Shown here: piece after piece, positions 26,723 through 37,501 of the stretch
Layout: the number at the start of each line of letters is the position of its first letter
Position numbering within the stretch: position 1 is the stretch's first letter
Assembly: GCF_025753795.1 (NCBI RefSeq)
Contig: NZ_JAOWPS010000001.1
Location: 434,001 to 498,000 of the forward strand
Source: Mesorhizobium sp. YC-39
GTDB lineage: Bacteria; Pseudomonadota; Alphaproteobacteria; Rhizobiales; Rhizobiaceae
Length of the DNA stretch: 64,000 nt
Direction of reading: 5' to 3'
Position numbers and translations under genes: made by a program
The notes under the pieces: generated by a model
What the model was told of the DNA's origin: nothing
The model's input: the letters and a program-made list of their open reading frames with translations, nothing else
The model's database searches: none

Positions 26723-27577
26723 GTGATCCGTTACGCGAAACCCACCACCGTCGACGAAGCACTCGCTTTGCTTGGCGAGGCTTCGTGGCGCATCTTTGCC
26801 GGCGGCACCGATTTCTACCCGGCACAGGGCGCCAGGCCTTTTCGCGACAGTGTCCTCGACATCAACGGTCTGGCGGCATTGCGCGGCATCGCCGAAACCG
26901 GCGCCCATTGGGTCATCGGCGCGCGCACGACCTGGACGGATCTTGTCCGCCATCCGCTGCCTGCGGCTTTCGATGCGCTGAAGCAGGCGGCACGCGAAGT
27001 GGGCTCCGTGCAGATCCAGAACGTCGCCTCCATCGCTGGCAATCTCTGCAACGCTTCACCCGCCGCCGACGGCGTGCCGGCGCTGCTCGTGCTCGACGCC
27101 GAGGTTGAACTGCGTTCGGCGGCGACGGTCCGCCATCTGCCAGTGCCAGAATTCATCCTCGGCAACCGCCGCACCGAATTGCGGCCGGGCGAAATGGTCA
27201 CGGCCATTCGCGTGCCGAAAAACGCGGCCACCGGTACGTCGGCTTTCGTGAAGCTCGGCGCGCGGCGCTATCTCGTCATCTCCATTGCCATGGTGGCGGC
27301 GCGCCTCGTTATCGAGAATGGCATCGTCAGTGACGCCGCCGTCGCCGTCGGCTCCTGCTCGGCGGTTGCCAAGCGCCTCTCAGGGGTTGAAGCAGCCTTG
27401 CGTGGCCTTCCAGTTGATCATGCGCTGGCCGCTGCGATCCAGTCGGCACCGATCGACGAGCTGTCGCCAATCGGTGACGTGCGCGGCAGCGCCGAATACC
27501 GGATTGATGCCGCACGCGAGATCGTTGTTCGTGCCGTACTTGGCGCCGTGGCTCTGGACGACAAGGCGGCGGCATGA
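26723..27577 (+). CDS. Molybdenum hydroxylase FAD-binding subunit (xanthine dehydrogenase-like)
   Basis: 284-residue flavin subunit of the CoxM/XdhB family. FAD motifs FAGGTDFYP (residues about 25-33) and NVASIAGNLCNASPAADG are present, followed by the CO dehydrogenase flavoprotein C-terminal domain. I choose the GTG at 26723, with GGAAGG 6 bases upstream. It overlaps the next gene by 4 bases (ATGA). It passes electrons from the Fe-S/Mo subunit to an acceptor. No Fe-S insert is present, as in three-domain bacterial enzymes. Confidence 0.87.
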   Translation: MIRYAKPTTVDEALALLGEASWRIFAGGTDFYPAQGARPFRDSVLDINGLAALRGIAETGAHWVIGARTTWTDLVRHPLPAAFDALKQAAREVGSVQIQNVASIAGNLCNASPAADGVPALLVLDAEVELRSAATVRHLPVPEFILGNRRTELRPGEMVTAIRVPKNAATGTSAFVKLGARRYLVISIAMVAARLVIENGIVSDAAVAVGSCSAVAKRLSGVEAALRGLPVDHALAAAIQSAPIDELSPIGDVRGSAEYRIDAAREIVVRAVLGAVALDDKAAA

Positions 27578-30411
27578 ACGAAGCCCAGCCTGATATAAGC
27601 AAAACTCAGCCTGGCATGAGCAAAGCTCAGCCCGGCATGAGCGAAACTCAGCCCGGCATGAGCGTGGAACGCGCCGACATCGCGTTCGAGGTCAATGGCG
27701 CCGCTATTTCGGTCAATGTGCCGCCGCTGCGCCGGCTCTCCTCGGTGCTGCGCGACGAATTGCGCCTGACCGGCACCAAAATCGGCTGCGACGCCGGCGA
27801 CTGCGGCGCCTGCACCGTGCTGGTCGACGGCGAACCCGTCTGCGCCTGCCTGATGCCGGCGGCCTCCGTGGCCGGCACCACGGTGACGACCGTCGAGGGG
27901 CTGGCCAACGGCAGGCTATCTGCGCTGCAGGCTTCGTTCCTCGACCATGGCGCGGCGCAATGCGGCGCCTGCACGCCAGGTCTACTGGTCGCAGCAACGG
28001 CGCTGCTGGACAGGGAGCCGAGCCCGAGCGAAACCGAAGTGCAGGACGCGTTGGGCGGCATCCTCTGCCGCTGCACCGGCTACCGCAAGATCATCGCCGC
28101 GGTAATGGACGCCTCGCGCCATGCCGAAAGTCTCGACCACCGCATGCCGCAATCCGGCTCCGCCGTAGGCTCGTCGCCAATCCGCCTCGACGGCCTGCCC
28201 AAGGTCACAGGCGGTGAGAAATTCGGTGGCGATTCTTTTCCGACCGACGCGCTTGCCGTGCTGGTGGTCCGCTCGCCGTATTATCATGCGCGTTTCACAT
28301 TTGGCGATCTTGATGCCTGGGCGAAGACCCATCCCGGCATCGTCGGCATCTTCGCCGCCGCCGACATTCCCGGAAAAAACTGTTTCGGCGTCATCGGCCC
28401 CTTTACCGACCAGCCCGCCCTGGCCGAGAGCTTTGCGCGCTTTCGCGGCGAGGCGGTAGCGCTGGTCGCCGGCGAGCGCGAGGCGATGCTTGATCTCGAC
28501 CTTGCGGACTTTCCAGTGGAATGGACAGAACTGCCGCATTTTCTGCAGCCTGACGAAGCGCAGGCCAACGGCGCGGTATTGATCCACCAGCACCGGCCGG
28601 CAAACCTGCTCACCTCCGGCTTTGTCGAGCGCGGCAATCCGGAGGCCGCCCTTGCCGGCGCCGCCGTGACTGTCTCCGGCGTCATCGAGACATCCTATGT
28701 CGAGCACGCCTATATCGAGCCGGAAGCCGGCTATGCCTATTTGGATGGCGACACGCTGGTCGTCGTCGCCTGCACGCAAGCGCCCTATATGGACCGCGAC
28801 GAGACGGCCAAGGTGCTCGGGCTCGCGGTCGACAAGGTGCGTATCGTGCCGACCGCCACCGGCGGCGGTTTCGGCTCGAAACTCGATGTCTCGCTGCAGC
28901 CTCTCATCGGCCTCGTCGCGATGAAGACTGGACGGCCGGCCGCACTTGCCTACACCCGTAATGAATCGATGATCTCGACCACCAAGCGCCACCCGGCCGA
29001 GATGAAGGCGACCATTGGCGCCGATGCCGATGGGCTTGTCTCCGGCATGGTCTTTACAGGCGATTTCAACACCGGCGCCTATGCCAGCTGGGGACCGACG
29101 GTCGCCAATCGCGTCCCGGTGCATGCTTCCGGCCCCTATCTGACGCCGAACTATCGCGCCGAAGGCCGCGCCATCCACACCAACGGTCCGATCTCGGGCG
29201 CCTTCCGTGGCTTCGGCGTGCCGCAGGCGACGATCATTCAGGAGACCCTCTATGACGAGCTGGCCGAAAAGTTGAGCATTGATCGGCTCGATTTTCGTTT
29301 GAAAAACTGCCTTCGTAACGGATCCGAAACGGTTACCGGTCAGAAATTGGAAGCCGGAGTCGGCATTGCCGAGTGCCTTGAAGCACTGCGGCCGCATTGG
29401 TCGCGCGCGCTTGCCGATGCGGAGGCGTTCAATGCCACGAACGGAGCAAAAAGACGCGGCGTCGGCGTCGCCTCCTGCTGGTATGGCTGCGGCAACACCT
29501 CGCTGCCCAACCCCTCGACCATCAAGGTCGGCATTTCGGCTGAAGGCGAGGTCGTCCTGCATCAGGGCGCGGTCGATATCGGCCAGGGCTCGAATACGGT
29601 CATTTCCCAGATATGCGCCGACGCGCTTGGCCTGCCGCTGGAAAAGTTCCGGCTGAAAAGCGCCGACACAGCGATAACGCCCGACGCCGGCAAGACCTCG
29701 GCCTCACGCCAGACCTTCGTCACCGGCAAGGCCGCCGAAAAGGCCGGCCGTGCCTTGCGCGACGCGATCCTGCGCTTCGCCAATGTATCGGAGAAGGCGG
29801 CGATTGCCCTCGATGGGACAAGCCTGATCATCCGTGAGGGCGAAGCGACACGGCATATCGATCTTTCCACGCTGAAAACCGACGCCGACGGTTTCGTCTT
29901 CCGCGCCGAGGAAAGCTACGACCCGCCGACACTGCCGCTCGATGCCAAGGGCCAGGGCAAGCCCTACGCCGTCTATGGCTATGGCGCGCAGATCGCCGAA
30001 CTGGAGGTCGACCTCAAGCTCGGCACCGTGAAGCTCATAAAAATCACCGCCGCGCACGATGTCGGCAAGGCGATCAATCCGCTGCTGGTCGAAGGCCAGA
30101 TCGAAGGCGGCATCGCACAGGGTATCGGCATGGCGCTGATGGAGGAATACATCCCCGGCCGTACCGAAAACCTGCACGATTACCTGATCCCGACGATCGG
30201 CGACGTGCCGCCGATCGAGACCATTCTGGTCGAAGTTCCGGATCCGGAAGGACCCTTTGGCGCCAAGGGGCTGGGCGAGCATGTGCTGATCCCGACGGCG
30301 CCGGCGATCCTCAACGCCATCCGCCATGCCACCGGCGTGCTGGTCACCAAGGTGCCGGCGACGCCGACCCGCATTCGCGCGGCGATCCGCGACAAGGAGG
30401 CACGCCAATGA
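27574..30411 (+). CDS. Molybdenum hydroxylase, fused [2Fe-2S] and molybdopterin subunits
   Basis: 945-residue fusion. Residues about 30-190 hold two [2Fe-2S] centres (GCDAGDCGACTVL; CGACTPG and LCRCTG); the rest is the Mo cofactor domain with GGGFG, FRGFG and the active-site Glu in FGAKGLGEH. Small and large subunits are usually separate genes, so the fusion is notable. Substrate is probably an N-heterocycle or aldehyde: the next gene resembles 6-hydroxynicotinate reductase and pncA is divergent. The first 30 residues consist of four 7-residue repeats absent from the family, and in-frame ATGs at 27616, 27637 and 27658 could also start translation. Confidence 0.87.
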   Translation: MNEAQPDISKTQPGMSKAQPGMSETQPGMSVERADIAFEVNGAAISVNVPPLRRLSSVLRDELRLTGTKIGCDAGDCGACTVLVDGEPVCACLMPAASVAGTTVTTVEGLANGRLSALQASFLDHGAAQCGACTPGLLVAATALLDREPSPSETEVQDALGGILCRCTGYRKIIAAVMDASRHAESLDHRMPQSGSAVGSSPIRLDGLPKVTGGEKFGGDSFPTDALAVLVVRSPYYHARFTFGDLDAWAKTHPGIVGIFAAADIPGKNCFGVIGPFTDQPALAESFARFRGEAVALVAGEREAMLDLDLADFPVEWTELPHFLQPDEAQANGAVLIHQHRPANLLTSGFVERGNPEAALAGAAVTVSGVIETSYVEHAYIEPEAGYAYLDGDTLVVVACTQAPYMDRDETAKVLGLAVDKVRIVPTATGGGFGSKLDVSLQPLIGLVAMKTGRPAALAYTRNESMISTTKRHPAEMKATIGADADGLVSGMVFTGDFNTGAYASWGPTVANRVPVHASGPYLTPNYRAEGRAIHTNGPISGAFRGFGVPQATIIQETLYDELAEKLSIDRLDFRLKNCLRNGSETVTGQKLEAGVGIAECLEALRPHWSRALADAEAFNATNGAKRRGVGVASCWYGCGNTSLPNPSTIKVGISAEGEVVLHQGAVDIGQGSNTVISQICADALGLPLEKFRLKSADTAITPDAGKTSASRQTFVTGKAAEKAGRALRDAILRFANVSEKAAIALDGTSLIIREGEATRHIDLSTLKTDADGFVFRAEESYDPPTLPLDAKGQGKPYAVYGYGAQIAELEVDLKLGTVKLIKITAAHDVGKAINPLLVEGQIEGGIAQGIGMALMEEYIPGRTENLHDYLIPTIGDVPPIETILVEVPDPEGPFGAKGLGEHVLIPTAPAILNAIRHATGVLVTKVPATPTRIRAAIRDKEARQ
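27580..27663 (+). repeat. Four 21-bp in-frame tandem repeats at the start of the molybdenum hydroxylase gene
   Basis: Four copies of a 21-base unit encode EAQPDIS, KTQPGMS, KAQPGMS and ETQPGMS. The last two units differ at only a few bases. Because the unit is a multiple of three, copy-number change would lengthen or shorten the N-terminus without breaking the frame. Confidence 0.8.
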
Positions 30412-31949
30412 GCGAGCTCGCCGAACGTTTCGAAACCCACGACCCCGGCGAGAAGCAGGTGGCGGAGAAGATCCGCTGCGATGCCTGTCCGGTCATGTGC
30501 TACATCGCTGATGGCCGTACCGGCGCCTGCGACCGCTACGGCAATGCCGGCGGCCGCATCGTGCGCATGGATCCGCTGACCATCCTCGACCATGCGGCCG
30601 AGACCGGCGGCGCGGTCGTACCCTTTATCGCCGAAGGCGAGGCCTGGAACGGCGAGCTGGTCAACACCGGCCGTCGCTTCGTCACCGCCATCGGCGCCGG
30701 CACCACCTATCCCGATTACAAGCCGGCCCCCTTCATTGTCAGCCAGCAGGTCGAGGGCGTCGATCTCGTTACCGTGGTCACCGAGGGCATCTTCTCCTAT
30801 TGCGGCGTCAAGGTGAAGATCGACACCGACCGCCATATCGGCCCTGAGACGGCGACGGTGCGTTCCGAAGGCGAGGCCATCGGCCATGTCACGACGGGCG
30901 AGTACGGCTCGCAGATGCTGTCGCTGGGCGGCGTGCATCATCTCACCGGCGGCTCCAAGGCGGAAGGGCGCGCCACCTGTGACGCGCTGCTCAATTTGTG
31001 CAGCCGCAAGCCGGTCGAACTCACCATCGACGGCGGCGCTGTGGTGATCGTCGAAGCCGGCAAACCACCCGTCATCGATGGCAAGCTCGAGCACCGCATG
31101 CGCGTCGGTTGCGGCTCGGCCACCATCGGCATGTTCGCCACCCAATGGCGCGGCCTCGTCGACGAGGTGGTGGTGGTCGACGACCACATCACCGGCGTCG
31201 TCTCCGAGCATCAGGCCGGCAAGGTGCTGGGCTGGCAGGACACCGGGATAAAAATCATTGGCCGCCGTTCGACGCCCGGTCGCTATTTCAAAGTGTCCGA
31301 GCCTGGGCTCGGCTGGGGCGGCACCAGCATTTCCGACCCGCTGTCGATCCTCGGCGAGTGGAATGCCAAGAAAGGTGCGCGCCCCGGCCTGTCGATGCTG
31401 ATGGTCTCGACCACCGGCGAGCAGTTCGCCTATTACGAGCTCGACGACGAGCTGAAGCCGGTTGAGAAGCCGTTTCCGGAGCGGCTGCAGAAATCGGTCG
31501 GCCTGATCGAGGACAATTGCGAGCCGGCGCTGTGCACCGTGCTGTTCATCGGCGGCGCCGGCGGTTCGCTGCGCGCCGGCGTCACCGAGAACCCGGTCAA
31601 CCTGACCCGTTCGGTGCAAGGCCTGAAGACTTACGTCACTGTGGGCGGCGCGCCGGTCTATGTCTGGCCGGGCGGCGGCATCACGCTGATGGTCGACGTC
31701 ACCCGGGTGCCGGAAGGCGCCTTCGGCTATGTGCCGACGCCTGCGCTGGTGGCGCCGATCGAGTTCACGCTGCGCCGCGACGACTATGTCAGGCTCGGTG
31801 GCTACGAAGCCGAGATACGCAGCGTCGAGGATATCCTTGCCAAGGGCGGCGAGTATCTCAACCCGCGTCGTGGCACCGGTGCGCCGGCGGGCAATCCCTG
31901 GCCGCCGCTGGCGCAATTGCGGCGCGCCGCCGCGAATGGAGCCACGTGA
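30408..31949 (+). CDS. 6-hydroxynicotinate reductase-like Fe-S protein
   Basis: 513-residue protein of the family annotated after the anaerobic 6-hydroxynicotinate reductase (Hnr). The N-terminus has a cysteine cluster RCDACPVMCYIAD...GACDR suited to an Fe-S centre. Central regions GGTSISDPLSIL and FIGGAGGSLRAGVTENPV are characteristic. It overlaps the hydroxylase stop by 4 bases (ATGA). In an aerobic alphaproteobacterium its reaction is unproven; reduction of a hydroxylated heteroaromatic ring made by the preceding enzyme is an inference. Confidence 0.78.
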   Translation: MSELAERFETHDPGEKQVAEKIRCDACPVMCYIADGRTGACDRYGNAGGRIVRMDPLTILDHAAETGGAVVPFIAEGEAWNGELVNTGRRFVTAIGAGTTYPDYKPAPFIVSQQVEGVDLVTVVTEGIFSYCGVKVKIDTDRHIGPETATVRSEGEAIGHVTTGEYGSQMLSLGGVHHLTGGSKAEGRATCDALLNLCSRKPVELTIDGGAVVIVEAGKPPVIDGKLEHRMRVGCGSATIGMFATQWRGLVDEVVVVDDHITGVVSEHQAGKVLGWQDTGIKIIGRRSTPGRYFKVSEPGLGWGGTSISDPLSILGEWNAKKGARPGLSMLMVSTTGEQFAYYELDDELKPVEKPFPERLQKSVGLIEDNCEPALCTVLFIGGAGGSLRAGVTENPVNLTRSVQGLKTYVTVGGAPVYVWPGGGITLMVDVTRVPEGAFGYVPTPALVAPIEFTLRRDDYVRLGGYEAEIRSVEDILAKGGEYLNPRRGTGAPAGNPWPPLAQLRRAAANGAT

Positions 31950-32830
31950 TGAACGGCCCGCAGGCGCATTGGCTGGAGGACGGCAAGCGGCTGCATCTCA
32001 ATCATGGCCCGATCGACCTGATCGTAGAAGCCTTTGGTGATGCCGGCGAATGTGCTGCTGCCTACGCCCAAGCGGTGACGCGCTTCCAGACCATTCTCGT
32101 GGAACTGGTCGACGAACTTACCGAACTACGCAAGCCGGCGAGCCTTGATCCGCGCGCTTTCGTCGGCCCGACCGCGCGCCGCATGGAGGCGGCGGTCTTA
32201 CCACTGGCGCAAAGTTTCATTACGCCGATGGCTGCCGTTGCGGGTTCGGTGGCCGACGAAATTCTTGCCGCGCTGCTTGCCGGGCGCAAACTCGACCGCG
32301 CCTATGTCAACAATGGCGGCGACAGCGCCATTCATCTCAATGCAGGCCGGTCGATGACCCTCTCCATCGCTGGAACGGCGCATGGTCTCGCTGACCGCAT
32401 CACCATCCGCGCAGAGGACGGGATTGGCGGCGTCGCGACCAGCGGCTGGCGTGGCCGTTCGTTTTCGCTTGGCATTGCCGATGCCGTCACCGTGCTGGCG
32501 CGGACGGGAGCCGAAGCGGACGCCGCTGCCACCCTGATTGCCAACGCCGTCGACCTGCCCGGCCACCCCGCCATCAGGTGCGTGCCCGCGCGCGAACTGG
32601 TGCCCGACAGCGATCTGGGCGAGCGTCTGGTCACGACGGCTGTTGGTCCGCTTTCACCAATCGAAATTGCTGCTGCACTGGACAGCGGGCTCGCTGTCGC
32701 CGATGATTTTCGCCGAAATAGCCTGATTGCCGCCGCTGCACTTTTCCTGGCCGGCCAAAGCCGCATCAGTGGTTCCATGGCGCTTGCCGCGCCCAACAAA
32801 ATCCTAGGGAAGGAAGTTGTCCATGCCTGA
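31949..32830 (+). CDS. UPF0280 family protein (ApbE-like fold)
   Basis: 293-residue member of UPF0280, related to flavin transferase ApbE-like proteins. VNNGGDSAIHLNAG and TSGWRGRSFSLGIADAV are the family's conserved blocks. It starts with the ATG at 31949 sharing one base with the previous stop (TGATG). Function is unestablished; co-occurrence with hydroxynicotinate reductase-like genes suggests a role in maturing a redox cofactor or acting on the same pathway. Confidence 0.8.
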   Translation: MNGPQAHWLEDGKRLHLNHGPIDLIVEAFGDAGECAAAYAQAVTRFQTILVELVDELTELRKPASLDPRAFVGPTARRMEAAVLPLAQSFITPMAAVAGSVADEILAALLAGRKLDRAYVNNGGDSAIHLNAGRSMTLSIAGTAHGLADRITIRAEDGIGGVATSGWRGRSFSLGIADAVTVLARTGAEADAAATLIANAVDLPGHPAIRCVPARELVPDSDLGERLVTTAVGPLSPIEIAAALDSGLAVADDFRRNSLIAAAALFLAGQSRISGSMALAAPNKILGKEVVHA

Positions 32831-32927
32831 GTTTTCAATCCTTCACCAAGGCAGGCCTGCCGCGAAGGCGTTGCCCAGCCAAGGCTTCGTCACAAAAGGC
32901 ATCAAGGCTTGGGACGGACTGCCGTGA
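32823..32927 (+). CDS. Possible 34-residue coupled small ORF
   Basis: Starts MPEFSI and ends AWDGLP. It overlaps the UPF0280 stop by 8 bases and the marR GTG start by 4 bases (GTGA), the same coupling used throughout this operon. No family recognised. In related clusters I recall an AA_synth-type (PF06684) gene after UPF0280; this could be a deletion remnant of such a gene, or simply a translated leader that couples marR to the operon. Confidence 0.35.
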   Translation: MPEFSILHQGRPAAKALPSQGFVTKGIKAWDGLP

Positions 32928-33379
32928 GCGAGGAAAACCTGCTCAAGCTGGTCGAGCTCGAGGAGCCCGAGCACGACTATCACCTGCAGGAGCAGGTTGG
33001 GTTCATCCTGCGCAAAGCGCACCAGCGCCATGTCTCGATCTTCGCCGCGCACATCGCCGACCTGACGCCGCCGCAGTTCGCCGCTCTGGCCAAATTGCGC
33101 GACGTCGGCGAGACATCGCAGAACCAACTCGGCACGCTGATCGCCATGGATGCCGCAACCGTCAAAGGCGTCATCGACCGGCTGAAGGCGCGGGGCCTCG
33201 TCGAGCTTTCCAAGCATGAGGTCGACAAGCGGCGTCTGCTGGTCAATCTGACCGCGCAAGGCCGCGACGCCATCGAGCGCCTGATCCCGCTTGCCCGCGA
33301 CATCACCGAGGAAACACTGGCGCCGCTCTCGCCCAAGGAGGTCGCCACCTTCATGAAGCTTTTGGCCAAGCTGGCGTAA
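32924..33379 (+). CDS. MarR-family transcriptional regulator
   Basis: 151-residue winged-helix regulator. The DNA-binding part spans about residues 35-105: TPPQFAALAKLRDVGETSQNQ, then the recognition helix MDAATVKGVIDRLKARGLV, then the wing HEVDKRRLLVNLT. GTG start at 32924; an upstream in-frame TTG lacks a better site. Being the last gene of the hydroxylase operon, it probably senses the substrate or product and controls the promoter at 26601. Confidence 0.85.
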   Translation: MSEENLLKLVELEEPEHDYHLQEQVGFILRKAHQRHVSIFAAHIADLTPPQFAALAKLRDVGETSQNQLGTLIAMDAATVKGVIDRLKARGLVELSKHEVDKRRLLVNLTAQGRDAIERLIPLARDITEETLAPLSPKEVATFMKLLAKLA

Positions 33380-33416
33380 ACCTTGCGACGCACTGCTTGC
33401 CGGCGCTTGGGAAATA

Positions 33417-33448
33417 GCACTCCTGCCGGGCGGCCCCGGCAGGAGTGC
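33417..33448. terminator. Bidirectional terminator between marR and the sugar importer operon
   Basis: Perfect 14-bp stem (GCACTCCTGCCGGG, loop CGGC, CCCGGCAGGAGTGC) in the 75-bp gap between two convergent operons. No long T tract, but position and stem strength favour termination. Confidence 0.7.
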
Positions 33449-33454
33449 CTCGGC

Positions 33455-34423
33455 TCAGAGGCCGTTGTCCTTCAGGATCTGCGCGGCATTCTCCTTGGTG
33501 ATCTTCTCCGTTGGCAAGGTGATGGTCTTCTCCACCTTCTCGCCGTTCAGGAACTTGATCGCCTGCCGCAGCCCCTCGGCGCCCGGTGTCACATAGGTGA
33601 AGGTCGCGGTCAGTTCGCCATTGTTGACCAGCGTCACGCCTTCGCCGGGAAGCCCGTCGATCCCGATGAACTTGATGTCCTTCTCGCGACCGACATCCTT
33701 GGCGGCAAGATAGGCGCCGTAGGCCATCGGGTCGTTGTGGCCGTAGACGAGATCGATCTTCTCATTGTTGCGCAGCGCCGTCGCCATGATGTTGTAGGCC
33801 TGGTCCTGCTTCCAGTCGCCCGACTGCTGGTCGAGCAGATATTTGATGCCCGGCTCCTTGTCGGTGAATTCATGGAAGCCGTCATGGCGGTCATGCGCCG
33901 GTTGCGTGCCCATGCCGCCCCAGATCTCGACGACATTGCCTGATGCCTTGCCCTTGCCGCCCAGAAGCTCGACGGCGTATTCGCCGGCGGCCCGGCCGAT
34001 CAGCGCATTGTCGCCGCCGACGAACTGCGTGTAGTCCTTGGTGTCGACATTGCGGTCGAGCACGAAGACCGGGATCTTGGCGTCGATCGCTTGCTGCACG
34101 ACGCCGGTCAGGCCTGCCGATTCCTTCGGAGATACCAAGAGCGCGTCGACTTCCTGGCGGATCAGGTTCTCGACATCGGCAACCTGCTTTTCGGTCTTGT
34201 CCTCGCCGTCGGTGACGATCAGCTCGACTTCCGGATGCTTGGCGGCTTCCGCCAGTATGTCCTTGTTGAACTGGGCGCGCCAGGGTTCGATGGTGGTCAC
34301 CTGCGAAAAGCCGATCTTCCACTTCTTGTCCTGGGCAAAGGCGCTGCCGCTGGTCAGTAGCGCGGTGGTGGTCAGCAGGGCCGCGCTGACGGCGGCAAGC
34401 TTCAGCATGTCACGTCGTTTCAT
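33455..34423 (-). CDS. Sugar ABC transporter substrate-binding protein (RbsB/YtfQ-like)
   Basis: 322-residue periplasmic binding protein type 1 (Peripla_BP_4). N-terminal MKRRDMLKLAAVSAALL could serve as a Sec or weak Tat signal, with cleavage near AFA-QD. The mature part begins WKIGFSQVTTIEPWRAQF and has PVFVLDRNVDTKDYTQFVGGD, close to galactofuranose- and ribose-type binders. It is the last gene of an ATPase-permease-binding protein operon and has a strong GGAGG site. The sugar is unknown. Confidence 0.87.
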   Translation of the reverse strand: MKRRDMLKLAAVSAALLTTTALLTSGSAFAQDKKWKIGFSQVTTIEPWRAQFNKDILAEAAKHPEVELIVTDGEDKTEKQVADVENLIRQEVDALLVSPKESAGLTGVVQQAIDAKIPVFVLDRNVDTKDYTQFVGGDNALIGRAAGEYAVELLGGKGKASGNVVEIWGGMGTQPAHDRHDGFHEFTDKEPGIKYLLDQQSGDWKQDQAYNIMATALRNNEKIDLVYGHNDPMAYGAYLAAKDVGREKDIKFIGIDGLPGEGVTLVNNGELTATFTYVTPGAEGLRQAIKFLNGEKVEKTITLPTEKITKENAAQILKDNGL

Positions 34424-35747
34424 TTCTTGTTTCCTCCAAGATTTAGAGACGGGGTCTCTTTTGACGGTCGCTTTGCCGCGGCCGTTTCCTTGTGCGCCGT
34501 CTGCCCACCCGACAAAGGGGCAAATAGCAGGCGCAGATAGAAGAGAAGATCAGCGGCGTTGCGCTCTTGCACGAGCACGGTGCCGATGATGATCATCCCT
34601 TTCAACACGAGCTGAAGGTTCGAATTGATGTTGTGGAGCTGCAGGATGTTGGACAAGAGCCCGAAGATCAGCACGCCGCAGAATGTGCCGATCAGGCTGC
34701 CGCGACCGCCCATCAGGCTGGTGCCGCCGATGACCACCGCGGCGATGGCGTCGAGCTCCAGCCCGGCGCCGGCATCGGGCTTGCCCTGCCGATACTGCGC
34801 GACATAGAGCACCGCCGCGATGCCCGCGAGCAGGCCCGACACGGCATAGGTGGCGATCTTGACGCGTCCGGCGGCGATGCCGGATAGCCGCGCCGCCTCT
34901 TCATTGCCGCCGATGGCGTAGACATAGCGGCCGAACGGCGTGAAGCGCAGCACCGCGCCATAAATCAGGATCGCGCCGAGGAAGAACAGGCCCGGCATCG
35001 GGATCACGCCAAACACCAGCGAGCGCAGCATCTCGAAATCGGCGGTGGCGTTCGACCCGGTATAGACCGGCAGCACCGCATTGTTCTGGCCGGCGGTCAG
35101 CCGGGCAATGCCGAGCGCCGTCACCATCATCGCCAGCGTGACGATGAACGGCTGCAGCCGCCCGGCAACGATGATGAAGCCGTTGAGCGCGCCGAACAAC
35201 AGACCGACGCAAGGCGCCACCATGAGCACGCCGAGCACGCCGAACTTGGTGTTGATCTGCGGCAGCAGGAACCACAGCGCGAGACAACAGAGGATCACTC
35301 CGACAATGCCGGGCGCGACCAGTCCGCGGACGCTGTCCAGCCTGACATCGCGCATGGCCTCCGGGCCGGCGCGCGACTTTGCCAGATTGAGCAAGATGAA
35401 ACGGGTGACGAAGATGCCCAGGCAAAGCGCCACCACGGCGACGGTCGGGACGCCCAGCACGACTCCCGGCGTCACGCCCGGCACCGTCAGCAGCATGGCG
35501 CAGACCACGGTGCAGATCGCCATCAGCGAACCGACGGAGAGGTCGATGCCGCCGGTGATGATCACCGCCGTCATGCCGGTGGCGATCAGGCCGGTGGTCG
35601 ATACCTGACGCAGCACGTCGAGCAAATTGCCGTAGGACAGGAAGATGTTGTTGCCCTTCGAACTGATCGGCGAGCCGAGTACGCCGATCAGGAAGATGGC
35701 GATCAGCCCCCAATAGAGTTTGGTCCGCGACAACAGGTTGAGAACGC

Positions 35748-35751
<4 letters not shown>
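34420..35751 (-). CDS. Sugar ABC transporter permease (RbsC-like), extended
   Basis: 443-residue BPD_transp_2 permease, about 110 residues longer than usual RbsC. Typical blocks: TGMTAVIITGGIDLSVGSL, LMVAPCVGLLFGALNGFIIVAGRLQPFIVTL, AVVIGGTSLMGGRGSLIGT. The extra length comes from an insert around residues 110-165 (LAKSRAGPEAMRDVRLDSVRG) and a polar C-terminal tail of about 30 residues. Overlaps both neighbours by 4 bases. Confidence 0.88.
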
Positions 35752-37334
<1,583 letters not shown>

Positions 37335-37375
37335 GACAAGAACGGCCTCCCTCCGTCGTCGTCGAACCTTCCGAA

Positions 37376-37404
37376 CGCTAATCTAAACGTTTCGATCGTG
37401 TCAA
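37376..37404 (-). promoter_or_regulatory. Promoter of the sugar importer operon
   Basis: Read on the - strand: TTGACA (37404-37399), a 17-base spacer and TTAGCG (37381-37376). The -35 box is consensus, the -10 weak. The LacI operator at 37383-37394 fills most of the spacer. Confidence 0.5.
37383..37394. promoter_or_regulatory. LacI-family operator O1, inside the importer promoter
   Basis: CTAAACGTTTCG matches the 12-bp palindrome CGAAACGTTTCG at 37490 with one mismatch. It sits between -35 and -10 of the - strand promoter, about 50 bp before the ATPase start, where repressor binding would exclude RNA polymerase. Confidence 0.65.
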
Positions 37405-37489
37405 GCCGGTATCTGATGGCACAGGATTGATGCATTTCAATTCTTGCGCAATTACACAAGATTCCGTAGGTATTGCAGAAAAAGGGCGA

Positions 37490-37501
37490 CGAAACGTTTC
37501 G
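37490..37501. promoter_or_regulatory. LacI-family operator O2, before the regulator start
   Basis: Perfect palindrome CGAAACGTTTCG ending 3 bases before the lacI-type ATG at 37505. It has the central CG and AAAC/GTTT arms typical of LacI/GalR operators and is 107 bp from O1 (about ten helical turns), so looping between the two is possible. Confidence 0.7.

Noticed and set aside
27982..29562. 526-codon open frame on the - strand
   Set aside because: Opposite the molybdenum hydroxylase, whose motifs are intact; composition is that of a reverse-strand shadow.
30180..31916. 578-codon open frame on the - strand
   Set aside because: Opposite the hydroxynicotinate reductase-like gene; composition is shadow-like.
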